Shown: positions 15,404 to 26,485, numbered from the stretch's first letter. The stretch is 48,835 nucleotides of DNA from Desulfotignum sp. (GCA_021737695.1 JAIPDL010000023.1:1-48835); one strand, 5' to 3'. Numbers and translations are program-made. The notes: generated from the letters alone by a model not told the origin.

Positions 15404-16201
15404 TCAGGTGCCTGGCGGCATGCCCGGATTCAGGAACGGCTTCCTGCCGGCCAGTCCTGGAAAGGTATCCCGGGCCGCCTGCGTAACAGCCGGGTCGATC
15501 CGGGTGCTCACAATGGCTTCCCCGTCCCCGGCACCAGCCAGGATCGTACCCCAGGGATCCACCACCATGCTGTGTCCCACAAACTGGCTCCCGTTGTTCA
15601 AGCCGCAGCTGTTGGCACAAATCAGGTGGCACTGGTTCTCCAGGGCCCGGACCCGGTTGAGCATGATCCAGGCCGGCAGCCGGGGATAGGGCCAGGCCGA
15701 ACATACCAGGAACATGTCCGCGCCCTGATCCACCATGGCCCGGAACAGCTCCGGAAACCGCAGGTCAAAACAGGTGGCCATTCCCAGGTTGCCGAACGGG
15801 GTCTTCACCACCACCGGGGTGTCTCCGGGAGTCAGGATCTGGGTTTCCCTTGACTGGAATCCGAACAGGTGAATTTTCCGGTAGACCCCGAGAATCTCAC
15901 CGTCTGCCGACACCAGGGCACTGGTGTTGTACAGACGGCCGCCATCCTTTTCCACAAAGCTGCCGGTGTGCAGCATCACTTTCATCTCTTTTGCCAGGGC
16001 TCTGAGACGAGTTACCAGGGGGCCGTCCAGGGGCTGAGCATCGACCTCATACCGGTCAAAGCTCATGAAACCGGTCGGCCAGATTTCCGGCAGTATCACC
16101 AGGTCTGCGCCCGGACATGACCGAATGGCTTTTTCCGCCTGATCTACCGTGGCATCCGGATCATTTTCCTTGACCGACAGTTGAAGGGCCGCCACTTTCA
16201 T
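15404..16201 (-). CDS. Carbon-nitrogen hydrolase (nitrilase superfamily, omega-amidase-like)
   Basis: The 265-residue protein holds the complete nitrilase-superfamily triad: Glu39 in ILPEIW, Lys109 in VYRKIHLF and Cys144 in TCFDLRFPE. Sequence style and length fit the omega-amidase/Nit2-like branch, which hydrolyses omega-amides of dicarboxylic acids, rather than true nitrilases. AAGGAG upstream selects the ATG at 16201. In the operon it would release ammonia or amine from a linear amide formed after ring opening. Within the window it is the only recognisable C-N bond hydrolase for this pathway. A gap of about 235 bases without a gene separates it from the PreA-like gene. Confidence 0.88.
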   Translation of the reverse strand: MKVAALQLSVKENDPDATVDQAEKAIRSCPGADLVILPEIWPTGFMSFDRYEVDAQPLDGPLVTRLRALAKEMKVMLHTGSFVEKDGGRLYNTSALVSADGEILGVYRKIHLFGFQSRETQILTPGDTPVVVKTPFGNLGMATCFDLRFPELFRAMVDQGADMFLVCSAWPYPRLPAWIMLNRVRALENQCHLICANSCGLNNGSQFVGHSMVVDPWGTILAGAGDGEAIVSTRIDPAVTQAARDTFPGLAGRKPFLNPGMPPGT

Positions 16202-16247
16202 CACTGCTTTCTCCTTTGTCCAAGAGTTTCGGTTTCTGTCTGCCTGT

Positions 16248-16943
16248 TCATTTCACCAGGTAATCCATGGGGCAAATGCGATAAGAAAACGCCAACTCGC
16301 GGTTGAGTACCGGATCGGTCAACCGGCCGGAAAACCGATCGGCAAAAACGAATTCCGACGTCTCCATTTTCACGGTGCCCGAAAAAATCACCATATCGGC
16401 CAGGGGACCGGTCACTTTTCCTGCAACAAACGCCATCAGTTCCGCCGGGGACATCAAGAGGCCCAGGCCGCCTTTCTGGTACAACAGGTCCTGTCCGTCC
16501 TTTTCCACCCGGCACGCCATGACCAGCTCATCCCAGTGATCCACCACATCATCGAGATCCCACACAGCCGGAAAAACGACATTGGGGCACATCTGCTTGG
16601 CCCTGGGAATATCGGTCTCCTCCAGTTTACGGTCAGTATGATCACTGCCGATACCGACATAGATTTCGGATTCATTTTTGACGAACAGGACATATTCGAT
16701 CTCACCGGATGTTTCCGTACCGTATACCACAATGCTTTCCGCCGTGGTCAGGGTGGCAGGAATGACCGGATAGATCAGCGGGGTCTCGGCAGGCACCTCG
16801 ATCCCTTTGGCAGACAGTTCCTCCAGATGGTGACGGACCTCTTCCTGATTCCGGCCGGTAAACCCGGCATTGACCATGCGGTCCACGCGGAAGGGCAGAT
16901 CTGTTTCCCGACCGTTTTTTTGTAATTTCAGCTGTATTTCCAC
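16248..16943 (-). CDS. DUF2848 family protein
   Basis: The 231-residue protein starts at a GTG preceded by AAGGA (spacing 7). It matches my memory of DUF2848, a family related to the fumarylacetoacetate-hydrolase fold: YPVIPATLT, GEIEYVLFVKNESEIYVGIGSDHTDRKLE and a C-terminal GTVKMETSEFVFADRFSGRL segment. SDHTDR supplies acidic and histidine residues that could bind a metal in an FAH-like site. No reaction is firmly assigned to the family. It sits between the cupin and the C-N hydrolase with small gaps (nine bases to the cupin), so it is almost surely an enzyme of the same pathway, perhaps a hydratase, decarboxylase or C-C hydrolase of the ring-cleavage product. The family call is moderately sure; function is unknown. 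Confidence 0.72.
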   Translation of the reverse strand: MEIQLKLQKNGRETDLPFRVDRMVNAGFTGRNQEEVRHHLEELSAKGIEVPAETPLIYPVIPATLTTAESIVVYGTETSGEIEYVLFVKNESEIYVGIGSDHTDRKLEETDIPRAKQMCPNVVFPAVWDLDDVVDHWDELVMACRVEKDGQDLLYQKGGLGLLMSPAELMAFVAGKVTGPLADMVIFSGTVKMETSEFVFADRFSGRLTDPVLNRELAFSYRICPMDYLVK

Positions 16944-16952
16944 GCGATATCC

Positions 16953-17297
16953 TTATTTCTTGTAGTATCTGATTTCAAACGTCACACATCCCTGGGGAAT
17001 ACGATAGGGTCCATGGGTCATTCCCGGGGGCCGGCAGGCATAATATCCCGGCAGATAAGTTTCTTTTTTTGCGATATCGTACAAAGACCCTTCCACCAGC
17101 AGCACCTCTTCCCAGAAATCATGGACCAGGGTCTCTTTGGTTTCGATGCCCGGCGGAAATTTGAGCATCCGGGTGTAATCCCCGGTATCTGGATCATAAC
17201 TCAAAATTTTCTCCTTGATGCCCAGGGTATCCCCCTCCACATCCTTCCATTCATACTGGGTGTCATAGTCGGTAAATTCAATTTCCGGTTTCGCCAT
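16953..17297 (-). CDS. Small cupin-domain protein
   Basis: The 114-residue protein is a single-domain cupin of the ChrR-like type. RMLKFPPGIETKETLVHDFWEEVLLVEGSLYD gives the first cupin motif with His and Glu ligands, and YACRPPGMTHGPYRIPQGCVTFEIRYY the second with His. A GGAGGAAAC site precedes the ATG. The start lies 20 bases inside the end of the GntR gene, so the two are coupled. It may be a metal-dependent enzyme of the pathway or a small sensor. Such proteins often accompany catabolic gene sets without a known reaction. Confidence 0.8.
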   Translation of the reverse strand: MAKPEIEFTDYDTQYEWKDVEGDTLGIKEKILSYDPDTGDYTRMLKFPPGIETKETLVHDFWEEVLLVEGSLYDIAKKETYLPGYYACRPPGMTHGPYRIPQGCVTFEIRYYKK

Positions 17298-17964
17298 GGG
17301 TTGTTTCCTCCTGTTTGCTTTGTTTGACTGCCTGGCGGCTGTATGTCAGATGGGTTTCCATCCGTGCCGCCGCTTCAGCCGCATTTCTGTTTTTCACCGC
17401 AGTCAGCACGGCCTCGTGTTCCTGGATCACTTCCTGCAGCCGGTTTTCCCGAGACAGCGCCTTGAACCCCATCAGGTGCATGATATCCCTGATATCCTGC
17501 ATCATTTCCGTTAAATATTCATTGTCGGTCAGTTGAATGAAAAAAATGTGAAACGCCCGGTCCGCCTCCATGAATGTCACGGCATCACGGGCCTTTGCCG
17601 CAGCCTTTTGTTCATCCATCAGCCGGGTGATACAGGCAATGTCTTCAGGGCCACAGACAAGACAGGCTTTTTTGATGGCAAACACCTCTAACGCGGTGCG
17701 AATTTCAAATACATCCTCGATCTCCTTGTCCGAAAACGTATTGATCACCACCCCTTTCTGGGGCAGAAATTTCACCAGCCGTTTGGATGACAGTTCCAGC
17801 AACGCCTCTCTGACCGGGGTTCTCGAAATTCCCAGATCACTGGCCAGGCTTTTTTCATTGTACACCACATCGGTTTTGAGTTCATTGGTGAGAATCGAGC
17901 GACGCAATACCTTGAGAGCGGTTTTGGCCAATGGTTCGGATTTTCTGATCTTGCTCAGACCCAT
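17278..17964 (-). CDS. GntR-family regulator (FCD domain), first gene of the catabolic operon
   Basis: The 228-residue protein has a GntR winged helix at residues 15-75 (LASDLGISRTPVREALLELSSKRLVKFLPQKGV) and an FCD ligand-binding domain after it (IEDVFEIRTALEVFAI, then EADRAFHIFFIQLTDNEYL and EHEAVLTAVKNRNAAEA with the usual His/Asp metal ligands). GGGAG about ten bases before the ATG at 17964 supports that start; a GTG lies at 17970. Its 3' end overlaps the cupin gene, so regulator and pathway are cotranscribed. A near-twin lies immediately upstream at 18325-18999. An imperfect 22-bp palindrome about 60 bases upstream (18021-18042) is a candidate self-regulatory operator. Confidence 0.93.
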   Translation of the reverse strand: MGLSKIRKSEPLAKTALKVLRRSILTNELKTDVVYNEKSLASDLGISRTPVREALLELSSKRLVKFLPQKGVVINTFSDKEIEDVFEIRTALEVFAIKKACLVCGPEDIACITRLMDEQKAAAKARDAVTFMEADRAFHIFFIQLTDNEYLTEMMQDIRDIMHLMGFKALSRENRLQEVIQEHEAVLTAVKNRNAAEAAARMETHLTYSRQAVKQSKQEETTHGETGN

Positions 17965-18020
17965 ATACACGGTCTCCCAATATACGAAAAATTTGATTTA
18001 ATATTAATTGTTTTGCATGT

Positions 18021-18042
18021 TGTATTTGATATATTACATACA
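18021..18042. promoter_or_regulatory. Candidate operator/promoter region of the catabolic operon
   Basis: TGTATTTGATATATTACATACA is an imperfect 22-bp inverted repeat (18 of 22 positions symmetric), in front of the GntR-led operon. Just upstream on the minus strand are two TTGACT hexamers. The first is 15 bases from TATATC, which overlaps the repeat, so binding here could block initiation. The evidence is symmetry and position only. Confidence 0.45.
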
Positions 18043-18324
18043 CAGTCAAGTCAAGGCCAAAAATTTATTTTTTTTTTGAACGGGGAAAATGCGCCAGAAA
18101 TCTGATCCAGCAAAGGATAAAACAGGGAATCTATTGAACCGGGAATCTTGAAGCACAAAGACACAAAAGGTTGCCATGAAAATCGGCCGGACTGAAGGCT
18201 TCCGGTCGAGATCGATCAGAATGGGACAATGTCACGAAAAATATCTATTGGAAAGGGGCGGATTCCGTCGGGATAGGAAACGACCTGCCGCCCGGAAAAC
18301 GATCAACTGTGCTGCATTCGACAA
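18043..18324. other. Intergenic stretch between the two GntR genes
   Basis: No gene is supported here. The part next to the operator is AT-rich with a run of nine or more T at 18068-18078. A short direct repeat (GGGAATCT-TTGAA) occurs twice at about 18124-18150. Possible leftover of a duplication that produced the twin regulators. Confidence 0.4.
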
Positions 18325-18999
18325 TCAATCTTTGTCATGGGGAATGGAATGGATCTGTTTCACTGCATCCCGGCTGTTTTCAAGATGCACCATCATGGCG
18401 TTCATGGCATTGGAAACATCTTTTTTCTGCACGGCATCCAGAATTTTGCGATGTTCCAGGACCACTGTCTGCATGCGGCCCGGAATGCCCAACGCCTTGA
18501 ATCCCATTAAATGCATGATATCCCGGATATTTTCCATCATATCGATGAGGTATAGGTTCCGGGTCAATCGGGTGAAACCGATATGAAAGTGCCTGTCCGC
18601 CTGCATGAATCCAACCTCATCTTTGGCATCCACCGCCTTTTCCTGGTCGCACAACGCTTCTTCCAGGGCCAGGATGTCGGCAGAATCCTTTGACTGGCAG
18701 ATCTTCTGCACGGAAAACCCCTCCAAAGCCATCCGGATCTCGAATGCATCATCGATCTCCTTGGGGCTGAAGGTATTGATGATCACCCCTTTCTGGGGCA
18801 GAAACTTCACCAGGCGCTTGCCGGACAACTCCAGAAGCGCTTCCCTGACCGGGGTTCTCGAAATCCCCAGATCCTTGGCAATCTGTTTTTCATTATAGAT
18901 CACACCGGGTGTCAGTTCATTGTTCAGAATGGATTGGCGAAGGGCCTTCTGGACCTTTTTGGCCAGGGATTCCGGTTTGCTGATCTTGTTGAGAGCCAT
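18325..18999 (-). CDS. GntR-family regulator (FCD domain), twin of the neighbouring regulator
   Basis: The 224-residue protein is closely similar to the product of 17278-17964 along its whole length, including LGISRTPVREALLELS, KRLVKFLPQKGV and RDIMHLMGFKAL, so the two are tandem paralogues. GntR winged helix at residues about 15-75, FCD domain after it with QADRHFHIGFTRLTRNLYLIDMM and the EHRKILDAVQ segment. The ATG at 18999 aligns with the start of the twin and has GGAGA about eleven bases before it; an ATG at 19017 is also open but has no ribosome-binding site. It stands alone, with no cotranscribed gene immediately downstream for over 300 bases. It may sense the same or a related ligand. 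Its targets are unknown. Confidence 0.92.
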   Translation of the reverse strand: MALNKISKPESLAKKVQKALRQSILNNELTPGVIYNEKQIAKDLGISRTPVREALLELSGKRLVKFLPQKGVIINTFSPKEIDDAFEIRMALEGFSVQKICQSKDSADILALEEALCDQEKAVDAKDEVGFMQADRHFHIGFTRLTRNLYLIDMMENIRDIMHLMGFKALGIPGRMQTVVLEHRKILDAVQKKDVSNAMNAMMVHLENSRDAVKQIHSIPHDKD

Positions 19000-19133
19000 C
19001 GATCTGTCATTCTCCATCTATACAATTACGAAAATCTAAAACATACCACTTTTTCTTCAGAACGGCTATTTTTATTTGGGTTGGCCGCATTTGGGACATA
19101 AAATCCGAAATCCGAAACCACTGTTTGCATTTG

Positions 19134-19439
19134 ACCCGAATGCGGCGGTTCCATTTTCAAACCGATGCCAACCGCAGGAAAAACATGGATCTGAGTATCA
19201 TCTTGTTCGACATAGACCGGTTGAAAGAACTCAACGACACCAGGGGCCACCTGGCCGGTGATCAGGTCATCAAAGAGATCGCGGCCATTGCCGCAGCCAC
19301 CATCCGGGACAATGACACGCTGGTCAGGTGGGGGGAGGGAGATACCCTGGACACGCTGTTAGCCCGGGCCGACAAAGCCCTGTATCAGGCCAAGAACCAG
19401 GGGCGCAACCGGGTCGTCATGGCGGACGGTGCAAATTGA
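19134..19439 (+). pseudogene. Decayed GGDEF (diguanylate cyclase) gene fragment
   Basis: The frame encodes the start of a GGDEF domain (SIILFDIDRLKELNDTRGHLAGDQVI, then AATIRDNDTLVRWG) and then jumps straight to the end of the domain (LARADKALYQAKNQGRNRV). The active-site loop GG(D/E)EF and about 50 residues around it are missing, and no N-terminal sensory domain or good start precedes it. An in-frame deletion fits best. The stop touches the 3' end of ligA. It cannot make c-di-GMP. I regard it as a remnant, although translation of a small c-di-GMP-unrelated peptide cannot be excluded. Confidence 0.75.
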
Positions 19440-22258
<2,819 letters not shown>

Positions 22259-22562
22259 CCTTTACCTCATCGATAATATCATACAGCCACATGACATCTT
22301 CCACGGACAGCCGGCCCGCCTTGGATGGAGCCCGGTCGGTCCCGTCTTTTTTCTTCAGGATCCTGGGGCCGATCTGAAGCTTGGGCTCCCCGTCTCCATA
22401 CTGCTGGATAGAGACCAGCAGCCCGGTTTCTTCATTTTTCCATTCCTTGATCATTTTATCCTTGTCTGGGTCATAACCCGGCATATGTATTCTCCTTATA
22501 ATTACATGTTGTTGAATGACTTCAAGAACTTTTGACCGATTGCCTGTCCAACATCTGTCCGA

Positions 22563-23603
22563 TTAATGGACAAGGATTCCCGCGGGGTCGATACGGGTAT
22601 CCAGCAGGGCTGCCCCCGGGACGTCCTGGAGTATGGACTGCCAGTCGTTCGCCAAAGAAGCGATCTGCGTTTTCCCGCCAACGGCCCACAGGCATCCGCC
22701 GCCCCCGGCCCCGGTAAACCGGGCCCCGCACTGGTGGGCGCAGGCAATGTCAAACAGTTTTTTCCCGGTATCATCCAGTACATCCGGGGTCATGTCCAGA
22801 CGAAGCCGTGTCTCCTGGGTCATCAGGTCCGCTGCCGCCTGGTATGCCCGGGTTCGGACAGCGATGTAAAAGTCCCGGGTCAATTCGATGATCCGGGCGA
22901 AAACCGTCCGGTTTTTTCCCTGGACAAACGCCGAAACCCAGCGGCTGTTGATATCTTTGGACTCATGGGGAATCCCGCAGTAGGCCACCCGCATACAGGA
23001 GGCAAAATCCCGGCGGTCAGCATCGGTTTCAAACACGGGAAACCGGTCAAACACCGGACCGCAATCCCCCATTTTCCACGCCCACATATGGGCACCGCCG
23101 AACGCAGCCGCAACCTGGTCCTGAACCCCGCAGGGAACCCCGGCCACACTGGATTCAATATAATGGGCCAGCCAGGCCACCTGGGCCGGATCCACCGGGT
23201 TTTCAAACGCAGCATGAAACGCGGCCAGAATGGCCACGGCCGCAGAAGAAGACCCCCCCAGGGCACTTCGGGGCGGGGATGCGGAATCAATCTGAATATG
23301 AACCCCATGGGCGTTGAAATACTGGGCACAGGCAAACATCAGTCCCATGGGATGATCAAACGGGGCATTCCCATGATCAAATTCCGCTGAATCAAATCCC
23401 CTGGACGATACCTTGATCCGCCCCCGGCGATGCGGGGTCAAGGTCACTGTTGTGCGCAGATCCACTGCCATATTGAATCCCACGGGATTCAGATGGGCCA
23501 GGGGCAGATAAAAGGTGGAAATATCCAGGGTCCCGCCGAAATCCACCCGGCAGGGCACCGACACCTTGACAGGATTATTTTCCAGAATACCACTTAGGTC
23601 CAT
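22563..23603 (-). CDS. GHMP-family sugar/metabolite kinase
   Basis: The 346-residue protein has the three GHMP kinase motifs: VSVPCRVDFGGTLD near the N-terminus, the phosphate-binding loop PPRSALGGSSSAAVAILAAF around residue 110-130 and GARFTGAGGGGCLWAV near residue 300. The substrate could be a sugar such as galactose, fucose or heptose phosphate, or a mevalonate-type alcohol; the sequence does not decide. The TLDI segment after motif 1 resembles sugar kinases more than homoserine kinase. The start overlaps the end of recO by 10 bases, so it is cotranscribed with surA-like and recO genes. Confidence 0.88.
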   Translation of the reverse strand: MDLSGILENNPVKVSVPCRVDFGGTLDISTFYLPLAHLNPVGFNMAVDLRTTVTLTPHRRGRIKVSSRGFDSAEFDHGNAPFDHPMGLMFACAQYFNAHGVHIQIDSASPPRSALGGSSSAAVAILAAFHAAFENPVDPAQVAWLAHYIESSVAGVPCGVQDQVAAAFGGAHMWAWKMGDCGPVFDRFPVFETDADRRDFASCMRVAYCGIPHESKDINSRWVSAFVQGKNRTVFARIIELTRDFYIAVRTRAYQAAADLMTQETRLRLDMTPDVLDDTGKKLFDIACAHQCGARFTGAGGGGCLWAVGGKTQIASLANDWQSILQDVPGAALLDTRIDPAGILVH

Positions 23604-24379
23604 ACGTCATTTCTCAGTCGTTTTAAAAACGTCAATGTTTTAAATTCCCGGGCCATGTGAAAAGCGATAAACGATTCCAGCAGAATCTGTCCCTCTTTGA
23701 CAGCCATGCTGGAAAACCGGATGCGATCCGCTTTTTCAACATTTGTATTGTTCATCCAGAACAATTGCTTTAATGTGCCCTTGGAAACATCCAGTCCGGA
23801 TCTGACCCCGTTGACACGGCATTTTGGGCAGACGATCTTTCCTTCCCTAAAATCAAACCGCAGCATTTTTTCGGAAATATCATCCAGATGAACATGACAG
23901 ATGCCGCATCTTTCAATATTGGGAGAAAATCCGGAAATACTCATGAACCGGATCTGAAACAACAGGCTTAACACCTCTTTGGACATATCGGACCGGTCCA
24001 GCATGTCAAAAGAAAACAGCAGCAGATCATACACGTCCGGCTGAGCCTTGCCCTCTTCCAGCCACAGATTCACCATTTCCGTCCAGTAACTGGCATACGC
24101 GGTTTTATACACATCATACCGGATATTGGCAAACCCGTTTTCCAGGTCAGACTGCACCAGGGTCAACAACGCGTCTTTGTTCTTTTTGGGCAAGCGGCAC
24201 TGAATATGGTTGAAAGAAAACAGGTCCAGGGACCCGGAAAAGCGCTTGACGCTTTTTTTGGCATTCTTGGCCATGACGGTGATCTTGCCTTTGTCTCTGG
24301 TCATGAAAGTGATGATAAAATCATGATCCCCATATTCAATCCTACGCAGCAGAATCGCATCTGTTTTAAAATCGTGCAT
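23594..24379 (-). CDS. recO: DNA repair protein RecO
   Basis: The 261-residue protein has the RecO layout: an N-terminal OB fold (TDAILLRRIEYGDHDFIITFMTRDKGKITVMAKNAKKS) and a helical domain with a Cys4 zinc site (CGICHVHL near residue 165, CPKC near residue 190). RecO helps load RecA onto SSB-covered single strands in the RecFOR pathway. Length is normal. It follows the SurA-like gene by six bases and overlaps the GHMP kinase gene, so all are one operon. Confidence 0.95.
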   Translation of the reverse strand: MHDFKTDAILLRRIEYGDHDFIITFMTRDKGKITVMAKNAKKSVKRFSGSLDLFSFNHIQCRLPKKNKDALLTLVQSDLENGFANIRYDVYKTAYASYWTEMVNLWLEEGKAQPDVYDLLLFSFDMLDRSDMSKEVLSLLFQIRFMSISGFSPNIERCGICHVHLDDISEKMLRFDFREGKIVCPKCRVNGVRSGLDVSKGTLKQLFWMNNTNVEKADRIRFSSMAVKEGQILLESFIAFHMAREFKTLTFLKRLRNDVWT

Positions 24380-24385
24380 GTCCGG

Positions 24386-25327
24386 CTACAGCATGATCTT
24401 GATATGGGCATTTTTTTTCAGGGATTCGATCCACTTGGTGAACTTTTCTTCGGCCTGTTTTTGATACAAAATATCCTGGATTTCGTCTCTGACATGGTCT
24501 ATGGCCTGTCCACCGGTCTCAATGAGATCTTCCACATAAATAATCTGATGTCCCTGTCCGGTGGTAATGACCCCGGAATACTCCCCTTTTTTCAATGGCT
24601 GCACTGCGGTTTTGATGGTGTCATTAAAGGTCTGGATCTCAAACTCACCCAGATGTCCGCCGTCATCGGCATTGGGGGCCACAGAAAATTGCCGGGCAGC
24701 CTTTGGAAAGGAAAGCCCCTGATCCAGCCGGGACAAAATCATTCGGGCATCGGCTTCCGTGGCCGCAAGAATATTGCGAAGATGATATTTGCGTTCTTTT
24801 TTGAACATTTCCGGATGCGCCTGATAATATGCCTCAATATCGGCCTGGGTCACGATGATCCGGGACCGGATCACCCGATTGACCAGCAACGACTGCATGA
24901 TATCCTCCCGGACCCGTTCCCGGTATTCTTCCAAAGAGATGCCTTCGGATTCAAGCCCTTTTTCAAGGGCCTCCTGATCCAGGCCTTTTTGTTGCTTGAA
25001 ATTGTCAATGGCGGACGTCACTTCGTCATCGGAAACCGAGATCTGTTGACGGACAGCCTCCTGCCGGGTAAGGGTCCGGTCGATCAGGGTATTGAGCATT
25101 TGTTTTTCCATGTCCTCAATCATCTGCTTTTTTTCAGTTTCAGATTTCGAGGAAGATGTCACCTGGGTCAAATAAGGTTGAACCGCTTTGTGCAGCCGGG
25201 ATAAAGTAATGATGTCATCATTGATCACCGCAACGATCCGATCCACGACTTCCTGGTTTGCCGACACCCACGCGGCTGATCCTAACAGACAGAGTCCTGT
25301 CAACCATACAAGGACTTTTTTAATCAT
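24386..25327 (-). CDS. SurA-type periplasmic peptidyl-prolyl isomerase/chaperone
   Basis: The 313-residue protein has a Sec signal peptide (MIKKVLVWLTGLCLLGSAAWVSA), a SurA N-terminal chaperone domain (VVDRIVAVINDDIITLSRLHKAV, then NTLIDRTLTRQEAV) and one parvulin domain (about residues 165-260: KYHLRNILAATEADARMIL, FSVAPNADDGGHLGEF, GEYSGVITTGQGHQIIYVED). E. coli SurA has two parvulin domains, so this is the shorter, single-domain form. AAGGA six bases before the ATG at 25327 and the signal peptide set the start; upstream in-frame ATGs at 25348 and 25357 would add a charged tail before the signal. It helps fold outer-membrane proteins. Confidence 0.9.
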   Translation of the reverse strand: MIKKVLVWLTGLCLLGSAAWVSANQEVVDRIVAVINDDIITLSRLHKAVQPYLTQVTSSSKSETEKKQMIEDMEKQMLNTLIDRTLTRQEAVRQQISVSDDEVTSAIDNFKQQKGLDQEALEKGLESEGISLEEYRERVREDIMQSLLVNRVIRSRIIVTQADIEAYYQAHPEMFKKERKYHLRNILAATEADARMILSRLDQGLSFPKAARQFSVAPNADDGGHLGEFEIQTFNDTIKTAVQPLKKGEYSGVITTGQGHQIIYVEDLIETGGQAIDHVRDEIQDILYQKQAEEKFTKWIESLKKNAHIKIML

Positions 25328-25499
25328 GGGGCGTTCCTTTTTGTTCATATGTTTCATAACCGTTTTTGCTTAGTGATTGCCTGCCAGGCACAAAACGTCT
25401 TTTTTTAAGCCGGACAATTAATCTGAAACACTACCATTACCGCGTTTTTTGCGCAACACTAAAGCCGGGGGAATGTATGAACTTTTTTTAAGGTCCTTT

Positions 25500-25520
25500 A
25501 AAAAAAACGGGCCGATCCCG
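25500..25520 (-). terminator. Probable intrinsic terminator after oppF-like gene
   Basis: On the minus strand, directly after the stop at 25523, CGGG and CCCG can form a short GC stem with a five-base loop, followed by eight T (25507 down to 25500). The stem is only four pairs, so strength is uncertain. Confidence 0.5.
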
Positions 25521-25522
25521 GA

Positions 25523-26485
25523 TCAGAAAAAATGGCAGGCAGCCACATGACGGGTGTCATTTTCCTTGGAAATCAACGCCGGCGATTTCTGCCGGCAAAT
25601 GGCTGCGGCATGGGGACACCGGGTATGAAACCGGCACCCTGACGGGGGATTTTCCACAGACGGCACCTCACCGGTCAGAATAATCCGCCGGGGTTCGGTA
25701 TCCGGGTCCGGCACAGGCACCGCGGAGAGCAATGCCCGGGTATAGGGATGCCGGGCATTGTCATAGATATCCTGAGCATCCGCCATTTCCACGATCTTTC
25801 CCAGATACATCACCCCGATCTGATCCGACACATGCCGGACCACGGAAAGGTCATGGGAAATAAACACATAGGTCAGTCCTAAGGTTTGCTGCAATTCCAG
25901 CAACAGATTTAAAATTTTGGACTGTACCGACACATCCAGGGCCGACACCGGTTCATCACAGATGATGATTTCAGGGTGCATGCTCACGGCCCGGGCAATG
26001 CCGATGCGCTGGCGCTGGCCCCCTGAAAATTCATGGGGATATCTGGACAGGCTGTCTTTGGAAAGTCCCACCTGGGACAAAAGCTGCCGGATCTCCCGGG
26101 ACAGATGGCTTACATTGTGTCCATGAATTCTGTATTTTTCCTCCAGGATCTGCTGCACCGTCTGCCTGGGGTCCAATGATTCATAGGGATCCTGAAAAAT
26201 CATCTGAAGATGGGTGGCCAGTTTTTTTTTCTGGAAACCAGTCAGATTGGAAATAGATTGCCCCTGGACGGTGACAGATCCGCCGGTGAGATCGTACAGC
26301 CCCATGATACATCGCCCCAGCGTGGTTTTTCCGCAACCGGATTCCCCCACCAGGCCGAATGTCTTTCCTTTTTCCACAGAAAACGACACATCATCCACGG
26401 CATGGACCCAGCCGGTACGCCTGAGGAAAACGCCCCCCAGCACGGGAAAATATTTTTTAAGCCGGCTGACGTTCAAAATGGTCAT
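25523..26485 (-). CDS. Peptide-type ABC transporter ATP-binding protein (OppF-like)
   Basis: The 320-residue protein is a full ABC ATPase of the oligopeptide/dipeptide class. Walker A is GESGCGKTTLGR near residue 45, the signature is FSGGQRQRIGIARA, Walker B with the catalytic Glu is IIICDEPVSALD, and the switch His is in YVFISHDLS. The C-terminal oligopeptide extension is present (SGCRFHTRCPHAAAICRQKSP). GGAGG precedes the ATG. A strong hairpin terminator and the cold-shock gene separate it from the OppD-like gene with which it should pair. No permease genes are in the window. Confidence 0.93.
   Translation of the reverse strand: MTILNVSRLKKYFPVLGGVFLRRTGWVHAVDDVSFSVEKGKTFGLVGESGCGKTTLGRCIMGLYDLTGGSVTVQGQSISNLTGFQKKKLATHLQMIFQDPYESLDPRQTVQQILEEKYRIHGHNVSHLSREIRQLLSQVGLSKDSLSRYPHEFSGGQRQRIGIARAVSMHPEIIICDEPVSALDVSVQSKILNLLLELQQTLGLTYVFISHDLSVVRHVSDQIGVMYLGKIVEMADAQDIYDNARHPYTRALLSAVPVPDPDTEPRRIILTGEVPSVENPPSGCRFHTRCPHAAAICRQKSPALISKENDTRHVAACHFF

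Noticed and set aside
13975-16201. Classical reductive pyrimidine (uracil) degradation genes
   Set aside because: A PreA-like and a C-N hydrolase gene are present, but PreT and hydantoinase are absent and the catalytic Cys of the PreA family is replaced; the surrounding betaine-type genes fit better.
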